Positions 1 to 6,621 of a stretch of 34,531 nucleotides of DNA are shown one piece after another. The notes below the pieces were generated by a model, which worked only from the letters and a program-made list of their open reading frames with translations, did no database searches and had not been told where the DNA came from. The stretch is from contig JAHELW010000288.1 in the NCBI GenBank assembly GCA_024643985.1, positions 1-34,531 of the forward strand, given 5' to 3'. Positions within the stretch are counted from its first letter, which is position 1; every line of letters starts with the position of its first letter. Origin of the DNA: Myxococcales bacterium. Lineage in GTDB: Bacteria; Myxococcota_A; Polyangia; Polyangiales; Houyiibacteriaceae. The position numbers and the translations under genes were made by a program.

Positions 1-50
1 TAGGGGCTCGGAAAAAACGCGACGTGGGTCGGAGCGGACGTGCCAAGTGA

Positions 51-150
51 CAATCGCCAAGACAGCAACCACCGGCGATTGGCGCGCAGCCCGAGGGAGG
101 GCGTGCGTGGCCTACATCTCCAGTCTTACGGGCCACATTTGCAGGCCCTC
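51..150. terminator. Hairpins in the left-edge intergenic region
   Basis: The first 200 bases hold no gene I can support. Two structures are visible: an 8-bp perfect stem (51-58 with 74-81, 15-nt loop) and a two-step stem (97-102 with 145-150 enclosing 107-112 with 131-136). Both lie downstream of the minus-strand beta-barrel gene that stops at 201, so they could end its transcript or that of an unseen plus-strand gene entering from the left. There is no U-tract, so assignment as terminators is tentative. Confidence 0.3.
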
Positions 151-200
151 CCGCTCCGCGCAGGCCCATGTCGTGTTTTTTCCGAGCCCCGTATGAGGAG

Positions 201-1085
201 CTATTTGGTCTTGATCTTCGGCGGCAGGGCGAAGATCAGGCCGACGGAGAACATGTTGTTGAACTGGCGGAGGCGGTCGTCGCCGTTGATTTGACCGTCT
301 CGGTTGTTGTCCGTGCCGCTCGTGTTGTACTTGAAGGGAATCCCGCGCCAGCGGAACGAGAGGCCAATGAACTCTTTGAAGAATGCGTTGAAGGCGACGC
401 CGAAGGAAGGCGCGATGGCCGTACGCTTGGCGCGGGCGCCCTGGCTCTGAAGGCAGCCGAGGTCCGTCGCGTTTCCGGCGATTTCGCAGAACGTAACTGC
501 GTCGGGGGCCGGCTGGCCAACCGCATCCGCACGTTCCTCGATTCCGACGAAGGCGGCGCCGACGAACAAGTCGATGTCGGCATCGACGAAGATCTTTTGG
601 AACATGGCGAGCTTTCCGCGGAATGGTACGAAGTGAACCTCGACCCCGGACCACCAGTTGAGGCGTCCCACTTGGTTCGGGTAGCCCTCGCGCGAGGGCA
701 GGTCCAACCGGTTCGCGTTGGTCGTGACGCCTTTGTCCCGAATCTCCTTCGTGAGGTTGGTATCGAGCGTTGCAACGGAGTAGCCGCCCCATCCACCGAT
801 GCCGAGCCAATCGAGGAAGTGAAAGCGAAGCTCGCCACCGAGGATCAGGGAGCGCGAGTACTCGTCCGCCATCGTGAATGCGAAGAAGGGCTCCACGTGC
901 AGCCTCATGTCACGCCACAGGCGCTGGTTCATCACCGCAGGCGCGTCCGCGAGCGGTCCACTCACCTGGACCGCCTGCGCGCGCACGGCGTGTTCGGCCC
1001 GAAGTCCGTCGGCCATCACGAGGCCGAGTGCGAGGGCTGCCACCAAGCTGATTCGCAAAAGCGTCTGTCGTGCGCGCATCATCAT
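201..1085 (-). CDS. Exported outer-membrane beta-barrel protein, GltA/GltB (NfsA/NfsB)-like
   Basis: The 294-residue product starts with a clear signal peptide (basic MRARQ, hydrophobic core, end near residue 36), followed by alternating aromatic/polar stretches typical of beta strands and a C-terminus rich in strand-like segments (SVGLIFALPP). The start ATG overlaps the stop of the preceding beta-barrel gene as ATGA; three consecutive Met codons (1085, 1082, 1079) leave the exact start open by two residues. Family knowledge: pairs of small porin-like barrels, GltA/GltB and their NfsA/NfsB paralogues, are outer-membrane parts of the Myxococcus Glt and Nfs complexes. The assignment here rests on size, pairing, signal peptide and the GltC/D/E/G/I-like genes 6 kb away, and not on a residue-level match. 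A generic OmpW-like barrel is the main alternative. Confidence 0.72.
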   Translation of the reverse strand: MMMRARQTLLRISLVAALALGLVMADGLRAEHAVRAQAVQVSGPLADAPAVMNQRLWRDMRLHVEPFFAFTMADEYSRSLILGGELRFHFLDWLGIGGWGGYSVATLDTNLTKEIRDKGVTTNANRLDLPSREGYPNQVGRLNWWSGVEVHFVPFRGKLAMFQKIFVDADIDLFVGAAFVGIEERADAVGQPAPDAVTFCEIAGNATDLGCLQSQGARAKRTAIAPSFGVAFNAFFKEFIGLSFRWRGIPFKYNTSGTDNNRDGQINGDDRLRQFNNMFSVGLIFALPPKIKTK

Positions 1086-1999
1086 TTCGGTAGCCTGTAT
1101 TCAAACTTGATCGGGAGGAACAAGGTGATGCCGATTTGGATCGACGTGTTGGCCACGAAGGTGGAGCCCGACTGGAGCCAAGTCGACGAATCGGCTCGGT
1201 CCACTGGGTTCGGAGCGACCCGTACGTTTTCGAACTTGTCGGGCCACATGTAGGCGCGGAACTCCGTGAAGAACGTCAGGTAGCGCGTGAGGAAGATTCG
1301 AAGCCCGAGGCCGACGTTGAACGCAACATTGGTCCGCCAGTCGAAATTGCGGATCTCTGGATCGAACACCGGAATCGGTTTCGTACGCATCAAACCAACA
1401 CCGCCGATGACGTAGGCGTCCCACTGGAAGATGGTCTTTCGGACCTTGAACTTCCCGTAGAAGGGCACGTAGGCGAAGTTGGCCCAGAAGCCGAACTGCC
1501 AGTCGTTGACCGGCACACCGAGGCGGAACTGGTTTTGGATGCGCGGGATGATATCCGTACCCCGATCGAGCGGGCTGCAGCCCGGCCTGCCTCCGCACCA
1601 GTCGTACCAGATGAAGTTGAAGCCGACCGCCAGAACGTTCGTGAACCAGTAGTTCGCGGCAAACCCAAGCCCGTACCGCTTCAGGTATGGGTCGTTGAGC
1701 GTGAAGGACGCGGACGGAGCGAGCTCGAAGCGCTTCAAGCGGAGCGCATAGATCTGCTGGACGGCGTAGATCTCCTCGGCGATTTCTTCGCGCTGAGGCG
1801 AGGGCTCCACCGGGCCTTCGGGCGCATCTTCACCTGCCGCGAGCTCCTCGATCAGATCGCCCTGACCCTTCTTTGGCGCCGGCTTGCTCTCTTCCTCCTC
1901 GACCTCGTCGAGGGAGAACTCCATCTGGGCCTGCACCGCCGACGGAAGCGCCAAGCAGAACGCCGCCATGAGTAGCGCAATCCCCCCAAAAACTCGCAT
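1082..1999 (-). CDS. Exported outer-membrane beta-barrel protein, second member of the pair (GltA/GltB-like)
   Basis: From ATG 1999 the product has 305 residues: signal peptide MRVFGGIALLMAAFCLALPS with cleavage near AVQA, then an acidic Lys/Pro/Glu-rich segment (about residues 25-75), then a beta-barrel with many Trp/Tyr/Phe strands, a Cys pair in a loop (DWCGGRPGCS) and a strand-like C-terminus (IKFEYRLPK). A TTG further upstream (2068) would bury the signal peptide behind a basic 23-residue leader, so I prefer 1999, which has GGAGG just upstream. It is translationally coupled to the next barrel gene by a 4-nt overlap. The acidic periplasmic segment could contact the periplasmic TPR proteins encoded downstream in the window (inference). 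Confidence 0.74.
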   Translation of the reverse strand: MRVFGGIALLMAAFCLALPSAVQAQMEFSLDEVEEEESKPAPKKGQGDLIEELAAGEDAPEGPVEPSPQREEIAEEIYAVQQIYALRLKRFELAPSASFTLNDPYLKRYGLGFAANYWFTNVLAVGFNFIWYDWCGGRPGCSPLDRGTDIIPRIQNQFRLGVPVNDWQFGFWANFAYVPFYGKFKVRKTIFQWDAYVIGGVGLMRTKPIPVFDPEIRNFDWRTNVAFNVGLGLRIFLTRYLTFFTEFRAYMWPDKFENVRVAPNPVDRADSSTWLQSGSTFVANTSIQIGITLFLPIKFEYRLPK

Positions 2000-2093
2000 C
2001 GGCCTCCGGCCTTCCCCCCTCGAGCGCCTCGGCCCCCACCTCGGCAACTCGCTGAAATCACGTAACAAGTGTCCGTTTCAATCGGACGACAAG

Positions 2094-2123
2094 ACTATAC
2101 CATGGCGAATCTCGCACCTCCAA
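2094..2123 (-). promoter_or_regulatory. Candidate sigma70-type promoter for the beta-barrel pair
   Basis: On the minus strand TTGGAG (2123-2118) is followed after 18 bases by TATAGT (2099-2094). Transcription would start near 2087 and give an ~88-nt leader before ATG 1999. It lies between the ftsY stop and the barrel genes and would uncouple them from ftsY. Confidence 0.45.
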
Positions 2124-2166
2124 ATCGTGTGGCGATTTTCGATGAAAGCGGCGTAGTCGCGCGGAG

Positions 2167-3417
2167 TTAGCTCGCGTTTGCGGCTTCCGGAACCGAGTCG
2201 ACGGCCTCGGGAGCCTCGAACAGGGCCTCGAGGAACGTTTCGGTGTCGAATGCTTTGAGATCTTCGACGCGTTCACCGACGCCGACGAACTCGATCGGCA
2301 CCTCGTGCTGGTCGACGATTCCGAGAATCACGCCGCCTTTCGCGGTTCCGTCGAGCTTCGTGAGGACGATCCCGCTGAGCGGCAGCGCGTCCTTGAAGAG
2401 CTGGGCCTGCTGGATCGCGTTTTGGCCGGTCGTGGCGTCGAGCACGAGCAGGACGTGGTCCGCCGGACGGCCGAGGGCCTTTTCGACCGTGCGGCCGAGC
2501 TTCTTCAGCTCGTCCATCAGGGGCACCTTGGTGTGCAGCCGGCCCGCCGTGTCGGCGATGACGACGTCGACGTTTTCGTCCTGGGCTCGTCGAACGGCGT
2601 CGAAGACCACGGAGCCAGGGTCGGCGCGGTCCTTCCCCTTCACGACCTCGCATCCCACGCGACGTCCCCATACTTCCAGCTGAGTGACCGCGGCAGCGCG
2701 AAACGTGTCTCCTGCCGCGAGGAGCAGACTCTTGTTCTGTCGATCGAAGCGGCTTGCAAGCTTTCCTATCGTCGTCGTCTTGCCGACTCCGTTCACGCCG
2801 ACGACCAAAATCACCGTCGGCTCGTGTTGGATCGCCAGGCCGCGCCCGCTCGTGGACAAGATCGCTCGCGCTTCGCTCCGAATCGCCTCCCACGCGTCTG
2901 CTGCAGAGCCGAGGTCTCCGCTCGTCAGCTTGGCGCGAAGGGCTTCCAAAATGCGTTGGGTCGTATGAACTCCGACATCCGCGGTGATCAGCACCTCTTC
3001 GACTTCATCGAGGATCGTCGAATCGAGCTCGCGGTCCTTTCGGAACACATCCGCGAGGCGGGAGATCAGGTTGCCGCGCGTCGACTTGAGCCCGCTTCGA
3101 AACGCGCCGAGGTCTGCCGGCGGCTTCGGCGGAGGGACCACCGTAGGCTCTGGAATCAGAGTGGGGAGTGGCTCGCCAGGGCTTGGCGGCACGAGATCGT
3201 CGAGCTGAAGCGGCTGCGTGGGCTCGGCCGTCGTCTCTGGTGCTTCGACCTTTGGCCGCTCCTCGGCAAGCGCTTCGGGCGCTGGCGAGGGCTCCTCGAC
3301 GGGTGCGCGCTTCTTCCGTGCGCGGACGAACCCGACGATGATTCCAATGAGAATGACGGCGGCAACCGCGGCGATCGCGGCGAGCACGTTTGGGTTGTTT
3401 AGATCTATCGAATCCAT
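2167..3417 (-). CDS. ftsY: Signal recognition particle receptor FtsY
   Basis: FtsY is the SRP receptor GTPase that docks ribosome-SRP complexes at the inner membrane for co-translational insertion. From ATG 3417 the product has 416 residues: an N-terminal membrane segment (about residues 9-29, VLAAIAAVAAVILIGIIVGF) with a basic end, a Pro/Glu-rich linker to about residue 100, then the NG domain. The GTPase motifs are intact: P-loop GVNGVGKTTT near residue 207, the RAAAVTQL stretch, DTAGR near 286 and TKLDGTAKGG near 352. A true N-terminal TM differs from the amphipathic targeting of E. coli FtsY but is common in related bacteria. An upstream in-frame start at 3474 lies upstream of the predicted transcription start, so 3417 (AGAGG, 5-nt spacing) is preferred. 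Confidence 0.97.
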   Translation of the reverse strand: MDSIDLNNPNVLAAIAAVAAVILIGIIVGFVRARKKRAPVEEPSPAPEALAEERPKVEAPETTAEPTQPLQLDDLVPPSPGEPLPTLIPEPTVVPPPKPPADLGAFRSGLKSTRGNLISRLADVFRKDRELDSTILDEVEEVLITADVGVHTTQRILEALRAKLTSGDLGSAADAWEAIRSEARAILSTSGRGLAIQHEPTVILVVGVNGVGKTTTIGKLASRFDRQNKSLLLAAGDTFRAAAVTQLEVWGRRVGCEVVKGKDRADPGSVVFDAVRRAQDENVDVVIADTAGRLHTKVPLMDELKKLGRTVEKALGRPADHVLLVLDATTGQNAIQQAQLFKDALPLSGIVLTKLDGTAKGGVILGIVDQHEVPIEFVGVGERVEDLKAFDTETFLEALFEAPEAVDSVPEAANAS

Positions 3418-3457
3418 TCGACCTCTTACATCCCCCGATGGCCGTTGGGACGGACGC

Positions 3458-3487
3458 AATATAGAGAGGCACACACCGGGCAGTCAA
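3458..3487 (-). promoter_or_regulatory. Predicted sigma70-type promoter of ftsY
   Basis: TTGACT (3487-3482) and TATATT (3463-3458) are separated by 18 bases on the minus strand. The predicted transcription start near 3451 gives a 34-nt leader with AGAGG before the ATG at 3417. This is one of the closest consensus matches in the window. Confidence 0.6.
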
Positions 3488-3509
3488 CGCGGCTGCACGC
3501 GCGGAACGT

Positions 3510-3539
3510 TTGCCGAAGGTGCTGTGCAGCTGTGATACT
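3510..3539 (+). promoter_or_regulatory. Candidate promoter of the HEAT-repeat gene
   Basis: TTGCCG (3510-3515), 18-base spacer, GATACT (3534-3539). Transcription would begin near 3546, about 20 nt before TTG 3567. This argues against translation starting at the TTG at 3510, which coincides with the -35 box. The -10 box is a moderate match. Confidence 0.4.
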
Positions 3540-3566
3540 GGAAACGCTGGGGAAGGGCGGGCGCGT

Positions 3567-4391
3567 TTGAGGGGGCACATCGGCCGATGGCACTGTTGGC
3601 GACTCGTGGTTGCGGGGATTCTCCTCGTGTCGACGACCGCGCACGCCAATGGGCGCGAGGACTACCTCCTGCGCTTGCTGCGGAGCTCCGACGCGTTTCG
3701 CGTTCGGGCTCAGGCGGCTCTCTCGCTCGGTCAGCTCGAGGAGACCAGGCGGTCGGTCGCTGCGCTCGAACGGGCGGTCCGAGACAGGCATCCGGCCGTG
3801 CGGGTGTCAGCGATCACGTCGCTTCGGCGGCTGCAATCCAAGTCCTCGCTCCCGGTCGTCGAGCGAGCGACACGAGACCGCAACAAGTCGGTTCGGCGGG
3901 CTGCGGTCGAGGCCCTCGAAGCGCTGGAGGCGATCGGCGAGCGCGAGCGAGGGCCCGGGCCGCCTCGATTTCTGGTCGCGGTGGGGATGCCGGGCGCCAA
4001 GGCCGAGCGCGTCTCGCGCCAAATGCTGTTCGACGCCCGGATCTACGTTTCGGAGCAGCTCGTCCAGCTTCGCGGGGTCGAGCTGGCGCCCGATGATTTG
4101 AGCCCCGCCGACGCCAAGAGCGAGATCGTCCGGCGGGGGCTGCACGGCTTCTATCTGGAGAGCTCGGTCGTGACGCTCGAGCCCACGAGCGGAGGGGTCC
4201 GCGCGGTGGTCTCGATCATCGTGCTCACCTATCCGGGGCGCGACATGCGAGGGATGCTGCGGGGTGCGGCCACCGCGACCGGCCGATACAGCGCGGACAG
4301 GGCGGAGCAGGCGATCAAGGGAGCCTTCGTGAGCGCGCTCCGCCGTCTACCCACGCTGCTCGAAGCAGCCAAGCCGGCAGGAAGCCTTTGA
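3567..4391 (+). CDS. Exported HEAT-repeat protein of unknown function
   Basis: The product (274 residues from TTG 3567) has a good signal peptide (basic N-end, core LVVAGILLV, AHA cleavage site), then about three HEAT-type helical repeats (roughly residues 28-125) with phrases such as VRAQAALSLGQL, VRVSAITSLRRL and VRRAAVEALEAL spaced about 31 residues apart. The C-terminal ~140 residues form a mixed alpha/beta domain I do not recognise; it contains a strand-rich stretch (VRAVVSIIVLTYPG) and a helix-rich end. TTG 3567 is chosen because GGGAAGGG precedes it and the upstream TTG at 3510 falls inside the likely promoter. It is divergent from ftsY and only ~40 nt upstream of the HAMP gene, so the two are probably co-transcribed. 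A periplasmic protein-binding scaffold is the likely role (inference). Confidence 0.75.
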   Translation: MRGHIGRWHCWRLVVAGILLVSTTAHANGREDYLLRLLRSSDAFRVRAQAALSLGQLEETRRSVAALERAVRDRHPAVRVSAITSLRRLQSKSSLPVVERATRDRNKSVRRAAVEALEALEAIGERERGPGPPRFLVAVGMPGAKAERVSRQMLFDARIYVSEQLVQLRGVELAPDDLSPADAKSEIVRRGLHGFYLESSVVTLEPTSGGVRAVVSIIVLTYPGRDMRGMLRGAATATGRYSADRAEQAIKGAFVSALRRLPTLLEAAKPAGSL

Positions 4392-4429
4392 CCCCCGATG
4401 AGCGATGGGCGTAGGAAGTGAGTGACGGG

Positions 4430-5017
4430 ATGGGGCAAAAGAAACAACGCAAGGTGAGGAACTACCTCCTCGATCGGCGTTTTCAGCTGAAGTACACCGG
4501 AATGGTGCTGTTCGTGACCGTGGCGGTCGCGGGTGTGCTGGGCTACGTCGCATACGACTTTTCGAAGGGTCAGACCGAGGCGTTCACGGCGCAGCTCGCT
4601 GCGCAGCCCGATCTGGATCCGGACACGGCCAAGGATCTCGAGCAGTTCGCGAAGCAGGAGGATCGCAGGGTGCGCAACGCCATCCTGGCCGGCGTGCTCC
4701 TCATGACGCTCGCGCTCGGGCTTACGGGGATCATCGTCACGCACCGGGTCGTCGGACCGGCGTATCGAATGAAGCGTCTCTTCAAGCACGTGAGCGAAGG
4801 TCATCTCGAGGTGACGACCGGCATTCGAAAGGGCGACGAGCTGCAGGAGCTCTACCACTCGTTTGCCGAGATGATCGAATCGCTTCGCGAGCAGCGCGCC
4901 GAAGACATCGAACGGCTCGAGGACACGCTGATCAAGATGGAAGCCGCAGGCGTCCAGTCCGCCCACATCACCGAGCTCCGCGGCGTCCTAAACCGCATCC
5001 GCCAAACCGTAGACTAG
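4430..5017 (+). CDS. Two-TM HAMP-domain protein without output domain
   Basis: This ~195-residue inner-membrane protein has TM1 at about residues 20-42, a short periplasmic loop of about 40 residues, TM2 at about 83-104 (LLMTLALGLTGIIV), then a HAMP linker beginning at the typical post-TM motif THRVVGPAYRMKR, and a C-terminal coiled coil (about 150-195). No histidine kinase, methyl-accepting or cyclase domain follows, so signal output must go to a partner. ATG 4430 is preferred because GGAAG sits 11 nt upstream; an in-frame GTG at 4418 would overlap that site. The stop codon (5015-5017) is also the first triplet of the 70-bp repeat described separately. Confidence 0.8.
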   Translation: MGQKKQRKVRNYLLDRRFQLKYTGMVLFVTVAVAGVLGYVAYDFSKGQTEAFTAQLAAQPDLDPDTAKDLEQFAKQEDRRVRNAILAGVLLMTLALGLTGIIVTHRVVGPAYRMKRLFKHVSEGHLEVTTGIRKGDELQELYHSFAEMIESLREQRAEDIERLEDTLIKMEAAGVQSAHITELRGVLNRIRQTVD

Positions 5018-5084
5018 CGGGGACATTCTCCCCCCTCGCAAACCCACTCTTTCCAACCACTTACGACCCACACCGCGAAAACCC
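5015..5084 (+). repeat. 70-bp intergenic repeat, copy 1 (inverted relative to copy 2)
   Basis: The 70 bases starting with the TAG stop of the HAMP gene match the minus-strand sequence 6621-6552 at 64 of 70 positions without gaps. The element begins with a small hairpin (GGGGA, 5-nt loop, TCCCC) followed by a conserved core around CTTTCCAACCACTTA and CCCACACCGCGAAAACCC. Similarity stops exactly at the stop codon on the gene side. Confidence 0.85.
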
Positions 5085-5105
5085 GAACGAGGTGTGGGGT
5101 GGTTG
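5054..5105. terminator. Long interrupted hairpin between convergent genes
   Basis: CAACCAC (5054-5060) pairs with GTGGTTG (5099-5105), and CCCACACC (5067-5074) pairs with GGTGTGGG (5091-5098), giving 15 bp with a 6-nt bulge and a 16-nt loop. It lies between the convergent HAMP gene and the 40-residue lipoprotein gene, a good place for a bidirectional terminator. There is no U-tract. Confidence 0.45.
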
Positions 5106-5132
5106 CTGAGTTGGGGGCGTGGTTTGACTTAG

Positions 5133-5255
5133 TTACACCACCCAGCAGTCGTCGATGCGCTTCTGCCGATCCGGATCGTTGGGATTTGGGACCGTGTGGC
5201 ACCCGAGCAAGAGCAGCACGAAGGCGATCAACCCGAGTCGACGCACGTCAATCAC
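5133..5255 (-). CDS. Micro-lipoprotein, 40 residues
   Basis: A GTG at 5255 overlaps the TGA of the upstream SRPBCC gene as GTGA and opens a 40-codon frame. The product has a type II signal peptide (basic VRR, core LGLIAFVLLLLG) with the lipobox LLLGC; the mature part is only 22 residues (HTVPNPNDPDRQ onward) with one more Cys near the C-terminus. The overlap implies translational coupling to the SRPBCC gene. The size is below most gene-calling limits. The combination of lipobox, coupling and terminal hairpin makes it credible, though chance is not excluded. Function unknown. Confidence 0.6.
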   Translation of the reverse strand: MIDVRRLGLIAFVLLLLGCHTVPNPNDPDRQKRIDDCWVV

Positions 5256-5788
5256 TCCGTGGGAGCGGACTCGATCACCTTCTTCAGCCGTGCCAGCCCG
5301 TCCTCGTAGTCCTTGCCGACCCAGCCGTCCATCATCTTCGCGAAGTAGCCGCCGAGGGGGCCGGAGGCGCTCCCGGCCATACCCCACGTGACCTTCGTTC
5401 CACCGCCGGTCGTCGGCTCGAAAGTCCAGTACGCGTTCGGCTGTCCCATGTCGCCGAAGTCGAGGGCGGTTTCGATCCGGTCCGGCCGTTCGCTGAGCGT
5501 GATGGTCTGTGTGCCGCTGCCGGACTTCTCGCTCGTCCACGCCACGGTCGCTCCGACCCCGGAGTCGGGACCCGAGTACTCGTTTTGAATCGACGGGTCG
5601 CGTGCGATCCATGGAGACCACGCATTCCATTTCTTCAACGAGTTGACCTCGTCGAAGACCACCTCCGGTTCCGCGTCGATCTCGATCGACCGCACGACCT
5701 CGAAGTCCTTGGAGAGAAGGGCCCCGACCCCGAAAACGAGCACGCTGAGGGCGAGAATGATCAGCACCGCGATCTTGAGTATTCGCAT
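5252..5788 (-). CDS. Membrane-anchored SRPBCC (START/polyketide-cyclase fold) protein
   Basis: The 178-residue product starts with an uncleaved-looking signal anchor (residues 5-27, IAVLIILALSVLVFGVGALL) and continues with an SRPBCC/polyketide-cyclase-2 type domain: SIEIDAEPEVVFDEVNSLKKW near the start, WSPWIARDP, an ETALDFGD strand region and the long C-terminal helix GYFAKMMDGWVGKDYEDGLARLKKV. These folds bind hydrophobic ligands in a cavity; the ligand cannot be predicted. GGGAGG precedes ATG 5788 by 5 nt. It is followed with a 4-nt overlap by the micro-lipoprotein, so both probably work at the envelope. Confidence 0.85.
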   Translation of the reverse strand: MRILKIAVLIILALSVLVFGVGALLSKDFEVVRSIEIDAEPEVVFDEVNSLKKWNAWSPWIARDPSIQNEYSGPDSGVGATVAWTSEKSGSGTQTITLSERPDRIETALDFGDMGQPNAYWTFEPTTGGGTKVTWGMAGSASGPLGGYFAKMMDGWVGKDYEDGLARLKKVIESAPTE

Positions 5789-5887
5789 GAGAGCCTCCCG
5801 GTGACGCTACGGTACGGCAGGAGCGAAAGCAGTGCTAGGGGGTGGCTGCAACCGGTCGGCAGATGGCCCCGCGGGCCTCGGGCCCAA

Positions 5888-6343
5888 CTATCCGAAGATC
5901 TTGCGGAGCTTTCGATGCCGCCATCGGAAGAGGATTGGCACCGTGAGCGCGAACGTTGCGCTCGCGCCAGGAAAGCGGCCACGCCACTCGAGGCGATCGG
6001 TGACGCGCGTGCCCTCGGCGACCGATTCGAGGAGACGTTCGTGCTCCCACAGCTCCTGCGAGAGCATCGGCGAGCGTTCGAGAAAACGCCGCCCGCGGTC
6101 CATCTCGACGAGCGTCAGGTCGCTTCGATCGACTGGGACGAAACCGAACAGCAAGAGCCAGCTTCGGAACAATACTTTGCCTGGCACGAATGGATCCACG
6201 GCAATCGAGTCGGCGCCACTCGGATAGGTCATGCGAATCAAGGGCCGAAGCTCGCGGCTTACTCCCTTCATCGAGCTGCAGTGCGTCCATACCGCATCGA
6301 CGTCGGCTTGCAGCACAGAGCTGATTTCGAAGCTGTTCTTCAT
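5888..6343 (-). CDS. SRPBCC-family protein (ligand-binding START-like fold)
   Basis: This 151-residue cytoplasmic protein has the usual SRPBCC order: an N-terminal strand and short helix (FEISSVLQADVDAVWTHCSS), a central beta sheet (VLFRSWLLLFGFVPVDRSDLTLVEMD) and a C-terminal helix (ATFALTVPILFRWRHRKLRKIF). It resembles the CDP-type 'ligand-binding SRPBCC' group found next to epimerases, but no such partner is here. It lies 99 nt upstream of the second SRPBCC gene on the same strand and may share a transcript. TATAAC lies only about 10 nt before the ATG, so a nearly leaderless mRNA is possible; no convincing -35 box was found. Confidence 0.82.
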   Translation of the reverse strand: MKNSFEISSVLQADVDAVWTHCSSMKGVSRELRPLIRMTYPSGADSIAVDPFVPGKVLFRSWLLLFGFVPVDRSDLTLVEMDRGRRFLERSPMLSQELWEHERLLESVAEGTRVTDRLEWRGRFPGASATFALTVPILFRWRHRKLRKIFG

Positions 6344-6439
6344 TCAGGTCTCGTTATACCGCCCACCCTTCTTGAATTCTCGGGCCCGGGCCGGGGGCCA
6401 GGGCCAACTCGTGAAAACCCGCCCGCTTCCAGCACGCGA

Positions 6440-6530
6440 GGAGAATCGGTCGGGATGCCCAGCACAGCGAGTGGGGGGAGCGAAGCGACCGGGTCCCGCT
6501 CGCGAGCACGGGCGTCGCGACCGATTCTCC
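6440..6530. repeat. 91-nt imperfect palindrome
   Basis: Bases 6440-6460 and 6510-6530 are inverted copies matching at 19 of 21 positions (GAGAATCGGTCG core). A second, weaker inner pairing (GCGAGTGGG with CCCGCTCGC) continues the stem into the loop. It lies in the 275-bp gap between two minus-strand genes, which otherwise holds GC-rich sequence (6380-6400) and the second 70-bp repeat. The structure resembles REP/MITE-like hairpins, but only one copy is visible here. Confidence 0.55.
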
Positions 6531-6551
6531 GATCTCGGCAGCCTGAAATCT

Positions 6552-6621
6552 GGGTTTTCGCGGTGTGGGTTCTAAGTGGTTGGAAAGAGGGCGTTTGCGA
6601 GGGGGGAGACTGTCCCCCCTA
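6552..6621 (-). repeat. 70-bp intergenic repeat, copy 2 (inverted)
   Basis: Read on the minus strand from 6621 this begins with the TAG stop of the YraN-like gene and matches copy 1 (5015-5084) at 64 of 70 positions with no gaps. The six differences are scattered. Both copies therefore sit in the same orientation relative to the gene whose stop codon they include. The initial hairpin here is GGGGGA, 5-nt loop, TCCCCC. Confidence 0.85.

Noticed and set aside
168-1253. A 361-codon plus-strand frame opposite the first beta-barrel gene
   Set aside because: The opposite strand has a clear signal peptide and an ATGA-coupled partner; the plus-strand product has none of these features.
3510-3566. 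TTG at 3510 as start of the HEAT-repeat protein
   Set aside because: It coincides with the candidate -35 box and would put 19 residues in front of a normal signal peptide; TTG 3567 has a good ribosome site.
5015-6621. A composite transposon bounded by the inverted 70-bp repeats
   Set aside because: No transposase or integrase, no visible target duplication, and the repeats start at stop codons of flanking genes, which fits 3'-UTR elements better.
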